Assembly (NCBI RefSeq): GCF_037940415.1
Contig: NZ_CP149798.1
Coordinates: 3,220,501 to 3,284,500 of the forward strand
DNA: 64,000 nt
From: Streptomyces sp. f51
GTDB taxonomy: Bacteria > Actinomycetota > Actinomycetes > Streptomycetales > Streptomycetaceae
Direction: 5' to 3'
The position numbers and the translations under genes are program-made. Positions 8,692 to 18,100 of this stretch are shown in pieces. Position 1 is the first letter of the stretch. Every line of letters starts with the position of its first letter. The notes beneath the pieces are model-generated. The model searched no databases and was not told the DNA's origin. It was given only the letters and a program-made list of their open reading frames with translations.

Positions 8692-10290
8692 TCACATCCG
8701 GAAGACGCCGAAGCCACCGCGCACGCCCTCGAAGGGCGCCGTGTGGATCGCGGACAGGCACAGGCCGAGGACGGTGCGGGTGTCGCGCGGGTCGATGACC
8801 CCGTCGTCGTACAGCCGCCCGGACAGGAACATCGGCAGCGACTCGGACTCGATCTGCTGCTCCACCATGGCGCGCAGCGCCGCGTCGGCGTCGTCGTCGT
8901 ACGGGTGGCCCTTCGCCGCGGCCGACTGGCGGGCGACGATCGACAGGACGCCCGCGAGCTGCTGCGGTCCCATCACGGCCGATTTGGCGCTGGGCCAGGC
9001 GAACAGGAACCGCGGGTCGTAGGCGCGCCCGCACATGCCGTAGTGCCCGGCGCCGTAGGAGGCGCCCATGAGCACCGACAGGTGCGGCACCCGCGAGTTG
9101 CTCACCGCGTTGATCATCATGGCGCCGTGCTTGATGATGCCGCCCTGCTCGTACTCCTTGCCGACCATGTAGCCGGTGGTGTTGTGCAGGAAGAGCAGCG
9201 GGATGTCGCGCTGGTTGGCGAGCTGGATGAACTGGGCGGCCTTCTGCGACTCGGCGCTGAACAGCACGCCCTGCGCGTTGGCGAGGATGCCGACGGGATA
9301 CCCGTGCAGGCTCGCCCAGCCGGTGGTCAGGCTCGTCCCGTACAGCGGCTTGAACTCGTCGAAGTCCGAGCCGTCGACGATCCGGGCGATCACCTCGCGC
9401 GGATCGAAGGGGTGCTTCAGGTCGCCGGGGACGATGCCCAGCAGTTCGTCCTCGTCGTACTTGGGCGGCTCGGCCGGGGCCGGATCGCCGTGCGCCTTGC
9501 GGTGGTTGAGCCGGGCGACGACCCGGCGGGCCTGGCGCAGCGCGTCCCGCTCGTCGACGGCGAAGTAGTCCGCGAGGCCCGACACGCGGGCGTGCATCTC
9601 CGCGCCGCCCAGCGACTCGTCGTCGCTCTCCTCGCCCGTGGCCATCTTCACCAGCGGCGGCCCGCCGAGGAAGACCTTCGCCTTCTCCTTGACCATGATC
9701 ACGTGGTCGGACATGCCGGGGACGTACGCGCCTCCGGCGGTGGAGTTGCCGAAGACCACGGCCACCGTGGGGATCCCGGCCGCCGACAGCCGGGTGAGGT
9801 CCCGGAAGATCGCGCCCCCGGGGATGAAGATCTCCTTCTGGGAGGGCAGGTCGGCGCCCCCGGACTCGACCAGGCTGATGCAGGGCAGCCGGTTGGCGAG
9901 GGCGATGTCGTTGGCCCGGAGCGCCTTCTTCAGGCTCCACGGGTTGCTGGCGCCGCCGCGCACGGTCGGGTCGTTGGCGGTGATCAGGCACTCGACGCCC
10001 TCGACCACGCCGATGCCGGTGACCAGGGAGGCGCCGACGGCGTAGTCGCTGCCCCAGGCGGCCAGCGGGGACAGCTCCAGGAACGGGGTGTCCGGGTCGA
10101 GGAGCAGCTCGATGCGCTCGCGGGCGAGCAGCTTGCCGCGCCCCCGGTGCCGCTCGACGTACTTCTCGCCGCCGCCCGCGAGGGCCTTGGCGTGCTCGGT
10201 GTCCAGGCCGGCGAGCTTGGCGAGCATGGCCTCGCGGTTCGCCCGGTAGTCCTGGCCGCCCACGTCCAGGGCGGACGAAAGGACCGTCAT
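8692..10290 (-). CDS. Acyl-CoA carboxylase beta subunit (carboxyltransferase)
   Basis: The 532-aa carboxyltransferase moves CO2 from biotin to an acyl-CoA. It has both crotonase-like halves: the N half includes SLVESGGADLPSQ and STAGGAYVPGMSDH, and the C half includes LHNTTGYMVGKEYE and MGASYGAGHYGMCGRAYDPRFLFAWP. The latter matches the gamma-carboxylating methylcrotonyl/geranyl-CoA group better than propionyl-CoA carboxylases. GGAGG sits 7 nt before the ATG, and the start overlaps the AtuA-like gene's stop (ATGA). No HMG-CoA lyase gene is nearby, which argues against a plain leucine pathway. The substrate remains open. Confidence 0.92.
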   Translation of the reverse strand: MTVLSSALDVGGQDYRANREAMLAKLAGLDTEHAKALAGGGEKYVERHRGRGKLLARERIELLLDPDTPFLELSPLAAWGSDYAVGASLVTGIGVVEGVECLITANDPTVRGGASNPWSLKKALRANDIALANRLPCISLVESGGADLPSQKEIFIPGGAIFRDLTRLSAAGIPTVAVVFGNSTAGGAYVPGMSDHVIMVKEKAKVFLGGPPLVKMATGEESDDESLGGAEMHARVSGLADYFAVDERDALRQARRVVARLNHRKAHGDPAPAEPPKYDEDELLGIVPGDLKHPFDPREVIARIVDGSDFDEFKPLYGTSLTTGWASLHGYPVGILANAQGVLFSAESQKAAQFIQLANQRDIPLLFLHNTTGYMVGKEYEQGGIIKHGAMMINAVSNSRVPHLSVLMGASYGAGHYGMCGRAYDPRFLFAWPSAKSAVMGPQQLAGVLSIVARQSAAAKGHPYDDDADAALRAMVEQQIESESLPMFLSGRLYDDGVIDPRDTRTVLGLCLSAIHTAPFEGVRGGFGVFRM

Positions 10291-11960
10291 AGGAGGACCT
10301 CCGGAATTTCCAGGTGACGGGAGCGGAGCCATTCGCCGAGGGCCTTAGCCTGCGGGTCGAAGCGGGCCTGGGAGGCGACGCCTTCGCCGAGGATTCCCTC
10401 GACCGTGAAGTTCACGGCTCGGAGGTGGGGCAGCGGGTGCCGGACGACGGTCAGCCCCCGGCTCTCCGGGATCAGTTCCCGGAAGCGGTCGGCCGTCAGC
10501 TCGTGGGCGAGCCAGCGCCACGCCTCGTCGGTGCGGACCCAGACGCCGACGTTGGCGTTGCCGCCCTTGTCGCCGCTGCGGGCGCCCGCGACCAGGCCGA
10601 GGGGGGCGCGGCGGGTGGGCCCGGCAGGCAGGGGTTCCGGGAGGGGCGGTACGGGTGCGTCGTCGAGTACGCGGGTGTCCTGGGCCGGGATCACCGAGAG
10701 CCGGCTTCCGTCGTGGAGGACGGCCACATGGTCGACGGAGCCCTGGGGGACGTACACATCCTCGAAGACCCCATAAGGCGCGCCCTTCCCCGGTGGGGCC
10801 ACCACATGGAAGCCGGGGTAGCTGGCGAGGGCCAGCTCGATGGCGGCACCGCTGAGCGCGCGCCCCACGGTGGCCTGGTCGGGGTCGCGGACGACGAGCC
10901 GCAGCAGGGCGCTGGCCGTCTCCTCGGTGTCCGCGTCGGGCCGGTCGGTGCGCACCAGCTCCCACCGCGTCTGCGCGGGCGGCGACTTGGCGAGCGCGTC
11001 CTCCATCTGCTCGCGCACCAGCGCGGCCTTGGCCTCGACGCCGAGTCCGGTCAGGACGAAGGTGACCTCGTTGCGGAAGCCGCCGAGCTTGTTCAGGCCG
11101 ACCTTGAGCGTGGGGGGCGGGGCCTCGCCGCGCACGCCCTCGATCCGCACCCGGTCGGGTCCGTCCTGGCTCAGCCGTACGGTGTCGAGGCGGGCGGTGA
11201 CGTCGGGCCCCGCGTACCGGGCGCCCCCGGTCTCGTACAGCAGCTGGGCGGTGACCGTCCCGACGTCGACGAACCCGCCGGTGCCGGGGTGCTTGGTGAC
11301 GACGCAGCTTCCGTCCTCGTGGATCTCCGCGAGCGGGAAGCCGGGCCGGCGGATGTCGCCCTCGCCGAAGAAGGAGTAGTTGCCGCCGGTGGCCTGGGTG
11401 CCGCACTCCAGCACGTGTCCGGCGACGACGGCTCCCGCGAGCCGGTCGAGGTCGGTGGGCCGCCAGCCGAAGTGGGCGGCGGCGGGCCCGGTGACCAGGG
11501 CCGCGTCGGTCACCCGGCCGGTGACCACGATGTCCGCGCCCGCCGACAGGCACTCGGCGATGCCGAAGCCGCCGAGGTAGGCGTGGGCGGCGAGGCTGCC
11601 CGGGTGGGAGGAGGTGAGGTCGTCGCCCTCGACGTGGGCGACGCGCACCGGGATGCCGAGCCGTCCGGCCAGGGTCCGCACCGCGTCCGCGAGCCCGGCC
11701 GGGTTGAGGCCGCCGGCGTTCGTCACGATCTTCACGGACCGCTCGTGCGCGAGGCCCAGGCAGTCCTCCAGCTGGCGCAGGAAGGTGCGCGCGTATCCGG
11801 CGGCGGGGTCCTTCAGCCGGTCCCGGCCGAGGATCAGCATGGTCAGTTCGGCGAGGTAGTCGCCGGTGAGGACGTCCAGTTCGCCGCCGGTGAGCATCTC
11901 GCGCATCGCGTCGAAGCGGTCGCCGTAGAAGCCGGAGGCGTTGCCGATGCGCAGCGTCAC
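10287..11960 (-). CDS. AtuA-like (DUF1446) acyclic terpene utilisation family protein
   Basis: The 557-aa protein has the N-terminal DUF1446 domain (opening RIGNASGFYGDRFDA, with TNAGGLNP and GRVTDAALVTGP) and a C-terminal small domain starting near ARSGDKGGNANVGVW. Pseudomonas AtuA is required for growth on citronellol and geraniol, but to my knowledge its reaction is not established. The GTG start overlaps the preceding gene by 4 bp, and the stop overlaps the carboxylase beta start by 4 bp, so it is tightly coupled to the carboxylase. I infer that it acts on a product of the carboxylation/hydration steps. Confidence 0.88.
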   Translation of the reverse strand: MTLRIGNASGFYGDRFDAMREMLTGGELDVLTGDYLAELTMLILGRDRLKDPAAGYARTFLRQLEDCLGLAHERSVKIVTNAGGLNPAGLADAVRTLAGRLGIPVRVAHVEGDDLTSSHPGSLAAHAYLGGFGIAECLSAGADIVVTGRVTDAALVTGPAAAHFGWRPTDLDRLAGAVVAGHVLECGTQATGGNYSFFGEGDIRRPGFPLAEIHEDGSCVVTKHPGTGGFVDVGTVTAQLLYETGGARYAGPDVTARLDTVRLSQDGPDRVRIEGVRGEAPPPTLKVGLNKLGGFRNEVTFVLTGLGVEAKAALVREQMEDALAKSPPAQTRWELVRTDRPDADTEETASALLRLVVRDPDQATVGRALSGAAIELALASYPGFHVVAPPGKGAPYGVFEDVYVPQGSVDHVAVLHDGSRLSVIPAQDTRVLDDAPVPPLPEPLPAGPTRRAPLGLVAGARSGDKGGNANVGVWVRTDEAWRWLAHELTADRFRELIPESRGLTVVRHPLPHLRAVNFTVEGILGEGVASQARFDPQAKALGEWLRSRHLEIPEVLL

Positions 11961-12751
11961 TCCGCCGCCCCCTTCGGCGGGCGTCCGTCGCCCGCCGGGC
12001 CCGCGAAGGCCTGGGCGATGCCGAGCCAGCGCTCGGCGTCCGGCCCCTCGGCGGTCACGGCGACGTCGGCGCGGTTCGCCCGCTGGGTGACCAGCAGACA
12101 GAAGTCGAGGGCGGGGCCGGTGACCCGCTGGGGGGCGTCCTCGGGGCCGTAGGTCCACAGGTCGCCGGAGGGGGCGGCGATCTCCACCCGGAACTCCTCG
12201 GCGGGCGCGGCGAGACCGTGCGCGCCGAAGGCGAAGTCCCGGGTGCGCACACCGATGCGGACCACATGCCTGAGGCGGTCTGTAGGGGTCCGGACCACAC
12301 CTAGGGCGTCGGCGATGTCCTGGCCGTGGGCCCAGGTCTCCATGAGTCGGCCGGTGGCCATGGAGGCACCCGACATGGGTGGGCCGTACCAGGGGAAGCG
12401 GGTGCCGGGCACGGACGCGCGCAGGGCGCGGTCCAGCGCCGCGCGCCCGGTGCGCCATCGCTCCAGCAGCTCGGCGGACGGAAGCCGGGCTCCCTCGTCG
12501 GCGCCGTCGTCCACGAACGTCCCGGGTGCCGCGAGGGCCTTCTCCACGAGGCCGTGGAAGGCGCGGGCGTCCGTGACGGACAGGAGGGCGGAGTGGTCGG
12601 TCCAGGCGAGGTGGGCGATCTGATGGGCGACGGTCCAGTGGGGCGCGGGCGTGGGGAGCGCCCACTGGTGCGGGCTCGACTCGGCCACGAGCCGGTCGAG
12701 TTCTTCGCTTTCGTCACGCAGATCGTCGAACACGGGCGTCGGATCGGACAT
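11957..12751 (-). CDS. TIGR03084-type DinB/maleylpyruvate-isomerase-like protein
   Basis: First gene of the operon, 264 aa. The N-terminal half resembles the metal-binding DinB/mycothiol-dependent maleylpyruvate isomerase fold, with a histidine in HQIAHLAWTDH (about residues 43-53) and another in METWAHGQDIADALG (about 137-151) placed like the three-histidine metal site. The C-terminal part resembles the wHTH-like or SCP2-like tail of this family. The family commonly sits beside AtuA-like genes in actinobacteria, but its function is not established to my knowledge. Mycothiol-linked chemistry is a family-based inference. Confidence 0.8.
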   Translation of the reverse strand: MSDPTPVFDDLRDESEELDRLVAESSPHQWALPTPAPHWTVAHQIAHLAWTDHSALLSVTDARAFHGLVEKALAAPGTFVDDGADEGARLPSAELLERWRTGRAALDRALRASVPGTRFPWYGPPMSGASMATGRLMETWAHGQDIADALGVVRTPTDRLRHVVRIGVRTRDFAFGAHGLAAPAEEFRVEIAAPSGDLWTYGPEDAPQRVTGPALDFCLLVTQRANRADVAVTAEGPDAERWLGIAQAFAGPAGDGRPPKGAAE

Positions 12752-12783
12752 GGGGGGAGCATGTCAGCGGCCTCAGAAACAAT

Positions 12784-12795
12784 CAAGCGTGCTTG
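12784..12795. promoter_or_regulatory. Candidate TetR operator before the acyl-CoA operon
   Basis: CAAGC-GT-GCTTG is a perfect inverted repeat 33 bp upstream of the first gene of the operon, in an AT-richer patch that is unusual for this DNA. Its form matches sites of TetR-type acyl-CoA-responsive repressors. The gene for a TetR regulator is the last in the same operon. No clear SD precedes the start at 12751, and I could not place a confident -10 box. Confidence 0.6.
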
Positions 12796-12819
12796 CATCA
12801 ATTTCTTCCCATGGTGGTC

Positions 12820-12871
12820 CAGGGGAAAGAAAAGCGTCCCCGGACACGCCGTGGGGAGTGTCGGGGGACGC
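12820..12871 (-). terminator. Rho-independent terminator after the EamA gene
   Basis: The arms at 12834-12847 and 12858-12871 pair over 14 bp with one mismatch around a 10-nt loop. On the minus strand the stem is followed by TTTTCTTT. This ends transcription of the EamA gene and insulates the downstream acyl-CoA operon promoter. Confidence 0.8.
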
Positions 12872-12909
12872 CATGGGGAGGTTGGCCTCGCGATGTGCCG
12901 CGGGGACCG

Positions 12910-13866
12910 TCAGGGTGCGTCGACCGGTGGGATCGTCGCCCTGCCCCGGCCCACCTGGGTCCGGACCGCGCCGATGCTCGCGCCGATGACCAGGGCGATC
13001 GCGGCCGCCTGGGTGGCGGACAGGGACTGGTCGAGGATGAGGAAGCCCGCGGTCGCGGCGATGGCCGGCTCCAGGCTCATCAGGACCGCGAAGGTGGAGG
13101 CGGGCAGCCGGCGCAGGGCGAGGAGTTCGAGGGTGTACGGGAGGACCGAGGAGAGGACCGCGACCGCCGAGCCCAGGGCCACCGTGGTCGGGTGCAGCAG
13201 CCGGCCGCCGGACTCGGCGATCCCCAGCGGCAGGAACAGCAGCGCGGCCACCGCCATGGCCAGCGCCAGTCCGTCGGCCTGCGGGAAGCGGCGGCCCGTG
13301 CGGGCGCTGAAGACGATGTACGCCGCCCACATCGCGCCCGCCCCGAGCGCGAAGGCCGCGCCCACCGGGTCCAGGTCGCCGAACCCTCCGCCGCCCAGCA
13401 GGAAGACCCCGCACAGGGCCAGGCCCGCCCAGACCGCGTTGACCGCGCGCCGGGACGCCAGCACCGACAGGGCGAGGGGGCCGAGCACCTCAAGGGTGAC
13501 GGCGGCGCCGAGGGGGATGCGGGCGACCGACTCGTAGAAGAGGCCGTTCATCGCGCCCATGGCGATGCCGAAGACGGCGACCGTCCCCCAGTCGGCGCGC
13601 GAGTGGCCGCGCAGCCGGGGGCGGCAGACCACGAGCAGGATCACCGCCGCGGCGAGCAGGCGCAGGGTCACCACCCCGAGCGCGCCGGCCCTCGGCATGA
13701 GGGTCACCGCGAGGGCGCCGCCGAACTGGACCGAGATGCCCCCGGCCAGCACCAGCCCGACGGGCCCGAGGGAGCCGAGACGGCCGGGCGCGCCGCCCGC
13801 GGGCACGGGGACGTGATCCGTCCCGGCTGCGGACGACGAGGTGGTGGTGGCGCTGGGGGTGCTCAC
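12910..13866 (-). CDS. EamA/DMT-family transporter
   Basis: The protein has about 318 aa and ten predicted membrane segments in two EamA repeats, for example LLAAAVILLVV and AIALVIGASIGAV. Members of the drug/metabolite transporter superfamily (RhtA, RarD, YdcZ relatives) export amino acids or other metabolites; the substrate is not predictable. The GTG at 13866 is preferred for AGGA 6 nt upstream; GTG 13905 or ATG 13902 would add about 13 residues (MHTRLSQPPGPP) without an SD. It is monocistronic and ends at a strong terminator. Confidence 0.85.
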   Translation of the reverse strand: MSTPSATTTSSSAAGTDHVPVPAGGAPGRLGSLGPVGLVLAGGISVQFGGALAVTLMPRAGALGVVTLRLLAAAVILLVVCRPRLRGHSRADWGTVAVFGIAMGAMNGLFYESVARIPLGAAVTLEVLGPLALSVLASRRAVNAVWAGLALCGVFLLGGGGFGDLDPVGAAFALGAGAMWAAYIVFSARTGRRFPQADGLALAMAVAALLFLPLGIAESGGRLLHPTTVALGSAVAVLSSVLPYTLELLALRRLPASTFAVLMSLEPAIAATAGFLILDQSLSATQAAAIALVIGASIGAVRTQVGRGRATIPPVDAP

Positions 13867-14002
13867 GGGCGGTCCTGGGGGCTGGCTCAGTCGGGTGTGC
13901 ATCACGATGTACTGCCGAGTCCAGGGTAAGAGACTTCGTCAGGAGTGTGAACCGCTTATGTAGCTGTCCTGGATGCTGAGACCCCGAGGAGCCCGTTCCG
14001 GG

Positions 14003-15127
14003 TCAGCGCCGTGCCATGTAGACGTCGAGCGCCTTGTGCAGCACCCGGTTGATGGGGAAGTCCCACTCGCCGAGGTACTCCGCGGCCTCGCCGCCCGCGC
14101 CCGCCTTGAAGCGCAGCAGGCCGACGAGGTGGTCGCTCTCGTCCAGGGTGTCGGTGATCCCGCGGAAGTCGTAGACGGCGGCGCCCAGCGCGTGGGCGTC
14201 GGTCATCATGCGCCACTGGATGGCGTTGTTGGGCTGGACCTCGCGCTTGCGGCCGGTGGAGGCGCCGTAGGAGTACCAGACGTGGGTGCCGACGGTCAGC
14301 ATGGTGGCCGCCGCGAGGACGTCCCCGTCGTGGCGGGCGAGGTACAGCCGCATGCGGTCGGGGTCCTCGGCGGTCAGCGAGGTCCACATCCGCTGGAAGT
14401 AGGACAGCGGGCGCGGGATGAACCGGTCGCGTTCCGCCGTCTCCGCGTACAGCTCGTGGAAGGCGGGCAGATCGTCGTAGCCACCCCTGACCACCTCGAC
14501 GCCGGCCTTCTCGGCCTTCTTGATGTTGCGCCGCCACTGCTGGTTGAGCCCCTTGTGGATCTCCTCCAGGGAGCGTCCGGCGAAGGGGACCTGGAAGACG
14601 TAGCGCGGCTGCCCCGCCGCGAAGCCGTCCTCGCCGCCCGGCTCGGTCCGCTTCCAGCCCATCGCCCGCAGCCGCTCGGCGATCTCGGCGGCACCCGGTT
14701 CGTGCGAGGTCGCCGTCACCTCGCCCAGGCGCCGCGCCGCCGGATCGGCGATGGCCGTCTTGAGCGTGTCCGCGCTCCAGCGGCGCGTGACCACGGGCGG
14801 ACCCATCTTCACGGTGAACGCGCCGCGCGACTTCAGATGCGCGACCATCGGCCGCAGCCAGCGTTCGGCGAGGTCCGGGGCGTGCCAGTCGATGACGGGA
14901 CCCTCGGGCAGGTACGCGAGGTACCGCTTGAGCTTCGGCAGCGGGCGCAGCAGGACGAGACCGGCCCCCTGGAGCCGGCCGTCCGCGTCGAACCAGCCGA
15001 GGCTCTCCGCACGCCAGTCCGGCTTCACGTCGCCCCAGGACGGCACCTGCATATGGCTGGCCGAGGGCCGCGAGCGGACGAACGCGAGGTGTTCGTCGCG
15101 AGTGATCGCCTTCAGGCGGAGAGTCAT
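14003..15127 (-). CDS. FemAB-family peptidoglycan aminoacyltransferase (FemX-like)
   Basis: The 374-aa protein has the two GNAT-like lobes of the Fem family but lacks the long coiled-coil arm of staphylococcal FemA. Diagnostic pieces are HMQVPSWGDVK near the N-terminus, LNQQWRRNIKKAEKAGVEV (about residues 200-218), and VYDFRGITDTLDESDHLVGLLRFKAG near the C-terminus. In Streptomyces, FemX adds the first glycine to the peptidoglycan stem peptide using Gly-tRNA. Several paralogues exist in the genus, so which cross-bridge step this one performs is uncertain. GAGGAG lies 9 nt before the ATG. Confidence 0.88.
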   Translation of the reverse strand: MTLRLKAITRDEHLAFVRSRPSASHMQVPSWGDVKPDWRAESLGWFDADGRLQGAGLVLLRPLPKLKRYLAYLPEGPVIDWHAPDLAERWLRPMVAHLKSRGAFTVKMGPPVVTRRWSADTLKTAIADPAARRLGEVTATSHEPGAAEIAERLRAMGWKRTEPGGEDGFAAGQPRYVFQVPFAGRSLEEIHKGLNQQWRRNIKKAEKAGVEVVRGGYDDLPAFHELYAETAERDRFIPRPLSYFQRMWTSLTAEDPDRMRLYLARHDGDVLAAATMLTVGTHVWYSYGASTGRKREVQPNNAIQWRMMTDAHALGAAVYDFRGITDTLDESDHLVGLLRFKAGAGGEAAEYLGEWDFPINRVLHKALDVYMARR

Positions 15128-15182
15128 GCGTGTCGCTCCTCGGAGTCCTTCGGCCGGTGGGATGTCAGCGTACGTACGCGGT

Positions 15183-18100
15183 TCACGCGGATCCGTCCTT
15201 CCGGGCCCGGTCGTCCAGCGCCTCGGCCAGCACCTCCGCCAGGTGGCGGCCCCGGCGGTCCGACAACTGGGCCAGCTGAGTGCGGCAGGAGTAGCCGTCG
15301 GCGAGGATCACCGCGTCGGCGCCGGCCGCCCGGACGGCCGGGAGCAGCCGCTCCTCCGCGCAGGCCCGGGACACCTCCTCGTGGCCCTTCTCGAAGCCGA
15401 AGTTGCCCGCGAGCCCGCAGCAGCCGCCGGCGAGGGTGCCGGTCAGGCCCGCCGCGTCGCGCAGCCGTCGTTCGGCGGCGTCGCCGAGGACGGCGTGCTG
15501 GTGGCAGTGCGTCTGTCCGGTGGCCGGGCGGTCCAGGCGGGGCGGGGTCCAGTGCGGCGCGTGCCGTTCCAGCGCCTCGGCGAAGGTGGTCACCGCCGCC
15601 GCGAGCCGTGCCGCGCGCGGGTCGCCGGGCAGCAGTTCGGGCAGGTCCGTGCGCAGGGCGGCGGCGCAGCTCGGCTCCAGCACGACGACCGGGACGCCGT
15701 CCATGGCGAGGTAGGGCTCCATGAGGTCGAGGGTGCGGCGCAGGACGGCGCGGGCGCGGTCGAGCTGGCCGGTCGAGACGTAGGTGAGTCCGCAGCAGAC
15801 GCGGTGGCGGGGGCGCGGGAGCAGGGTGCCGGGGCGCAGTGGTCCGCGGGTGACGCCGTCGCCGACGGGCCCGTGCCGCCACGGTGTCCTCGGGGGCAGC
15901 AGCACGGCCAGTCCGGCGGCCTCCAGGACCCGTACGGCGGCCCGGCCGACGGAGGGCTCCAGATGCTCGGTGAAGGTGTCGGGCCACAGGATGACCGTCC
16001 TCCCGCCGAACCCCGGGAACAGCCCACCGCCGCCCCGCCGCGCCACGCCCTCAGGACCGCCCAGCGGGCCCCGGTTCCGTTCGCGTGCGGAGGCCCGTGC
16101 CCGTGAGCGGAACCGGGCCGACCACCACCGGCTGAACGTCTCGGGTGCGAGCCGTGGGATCTCCCGGCCGGGGGCGATGCCGGCGAGGCGCTTGGCGGCG
16201 GAGGCCAACGGGCCGACGGAGGCGAGGGAGTTGACGAGACGGGCCGAGCGGGTGCGGGTCACCGCCGCGAGCCAGAACGGGAGCCTGCCCAGGGAGTAGT
16301 GGGCGGCGGGACGGCGGCGGCCCGCGTAGTGGTGGTGGAGGAACTCCGCCTTGTACGTGGCCATGTCGACGCCGACCGGGCAGTCGGACCTGCATCCCTT
16401 GCACGACAGGCACAGGTCCAGCGCGTCGCGGACCTCCGTCGAGCGCCATCCGTCGGTGACGATCTCACCCGCGAGCATCTCGTGCAGCAGCCTGGCCCGT
16501 CCGCGCGTGGAGTGCGCCTCCTCGCCGGTCGCCCGGAAGGAGGGGCACATGACCTCGGCGCCGCCGGACGCCGTCGCCGTACGGCACTTGGCGACGCCCA
16601 CGCAGCGGCGTACGGCCGCCGAGAAGTCGCCGCCGTCCGCCGGATAGCCGAACTCCACGTCCACCGGGCGCTTCGGCAGCACGGCGAACCGCAGGTTCTC
16701 GTCCAGCCGTCGGGGGCGCGCGAGCATGCCGGGGTTGAGCAGCGCGTCCGGGTCCCAGAGGTCCTTCGCCCGTTCGAAGACGCGGACCATCGGGGCGCCG
16801 TACATGACCGGCAGCAGTTCCGCGCGTGCCTGCCCGTCGCCGTGCTCGCCGGACAGCGAGCCGCCGTGGGAGACGACGAGGTGGGCGGTCTCCTCCGAGA
16901 AGCGCCGGAAGCGGGCGACGCCCGCCGCGGAGACCAGGTCGAAGTCGATCCGGACATGGATGCAGCCGTCCCCGAAGTGCCCGTACGGGGTGCCGCGCAG
17001 CCCGTGGTCCGCGAGCAGGGCCCGGAAGTCCCGCAGATAGGCGCCGAGCCGGGCGGGCGGCACCGCGCAGTCCTCCCAGCCGGGCCACGCCTCGGCGCCG
17101 AGCCCGCGGCCCGCCCCGGGCGGGGCGTCCTTTCCGGCGTACGGCATCCGGGTCGCCGTTCCGGCCGCGTCCTCCCGCAGCCGCCACAGCGCCCGCTGCT
17201 CCGCCGGGTCGGTGACCACCAGGGCGTCCCGCACGTCCGCCGCCCGGACGATCCCGTCCGCGGCGGCGCGTGCCTCGGCCGGTGTCGCGCCGCCCGTCTC
17301 CACGAACAGCCAGGCCCCGCCGCGCGGCAGCCCCGCGTCGGCGGGCACGAGGTCGGCGGCCATCCCCTCCACGGTCAGCGGGCCGTACGGCAGCAGACCG
17401 GCGGCGGCGTCCGCGGCGGCGCTCTCGTCCGGGTGGGCGAGGACGGCGAGCGCCGTCGCCCCGGGTGCCTCGACCAGGCGCAGGACCGCCTCCGTGAGCA
17501 GGCCCCAGGTGCCCTCGGAGCCGCAGAACGCGCGGGCCGTGTCCGCGCCCCGCTCGGGCAGGAGCGCGTCCAGGGCGTAGCCGGAGATCCGCCGCGGGAG
17601 GTCGGGGAAGCCGGTGCGCAGCAGCGCCAACTCGCCCTCGACCAGGGCCTTCAGACCGTCCGGGGCGCCCCGCCAGTCGCGGCCGAGGCGGCGCGTCTCC
17701 CCGCCGGCGCCGACGACCGTGAGCTCGCGCACGCTGTCCGCCGTGGTGCCCCAGGCCACCGAGTGGGAGCCGCAGGAGTTGTTGCCGATCATCCCGCCGA
17801 GGGTGCAGCGGCTGTGCGTGGAGGGGTCGGGTCCGAAGCGCAGGCCGTGGGGGGCGGCGGCCTCCTGGAGGCGGTCGAGTACGGCACCGGGCTGGACGAC
17901 GGCCGTGCGGGTGTCCGGGTCCAGCGCGAGAATCCGGTTCATGTGGCGGGTGAAGTCCAGGACGACGCCGGTGCCCGTGGCCTGTCCGGCGATCGAGGTG
18001 CCGCCGCCCCGCGCCACGACCGGCACGCCGTGCGCACGGCACACGGCGAGCGTCGCGGCCACGTCGTCGGCGTCCCGCGGGGCCACCGTACCGAGCGGTA

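Noticed and set aside
6803..9991. One giant reading frame spanning biotin carboxylase and most of the carboxyltransferase
   Set aside because: The region upstream of 8695 is an antiphase shadow of the carboxyltransferase gene; the true carboxylase begins at VISSLLVANRGEI.
2599..12751. Plain leucine/isovalerate degradation operon
   Set aside because: The AtuA-like and 4CL-like genes are present and no HMG-CoA lyase gene is found, so the simple assignment is not supported, although it cannot be fully excluded.
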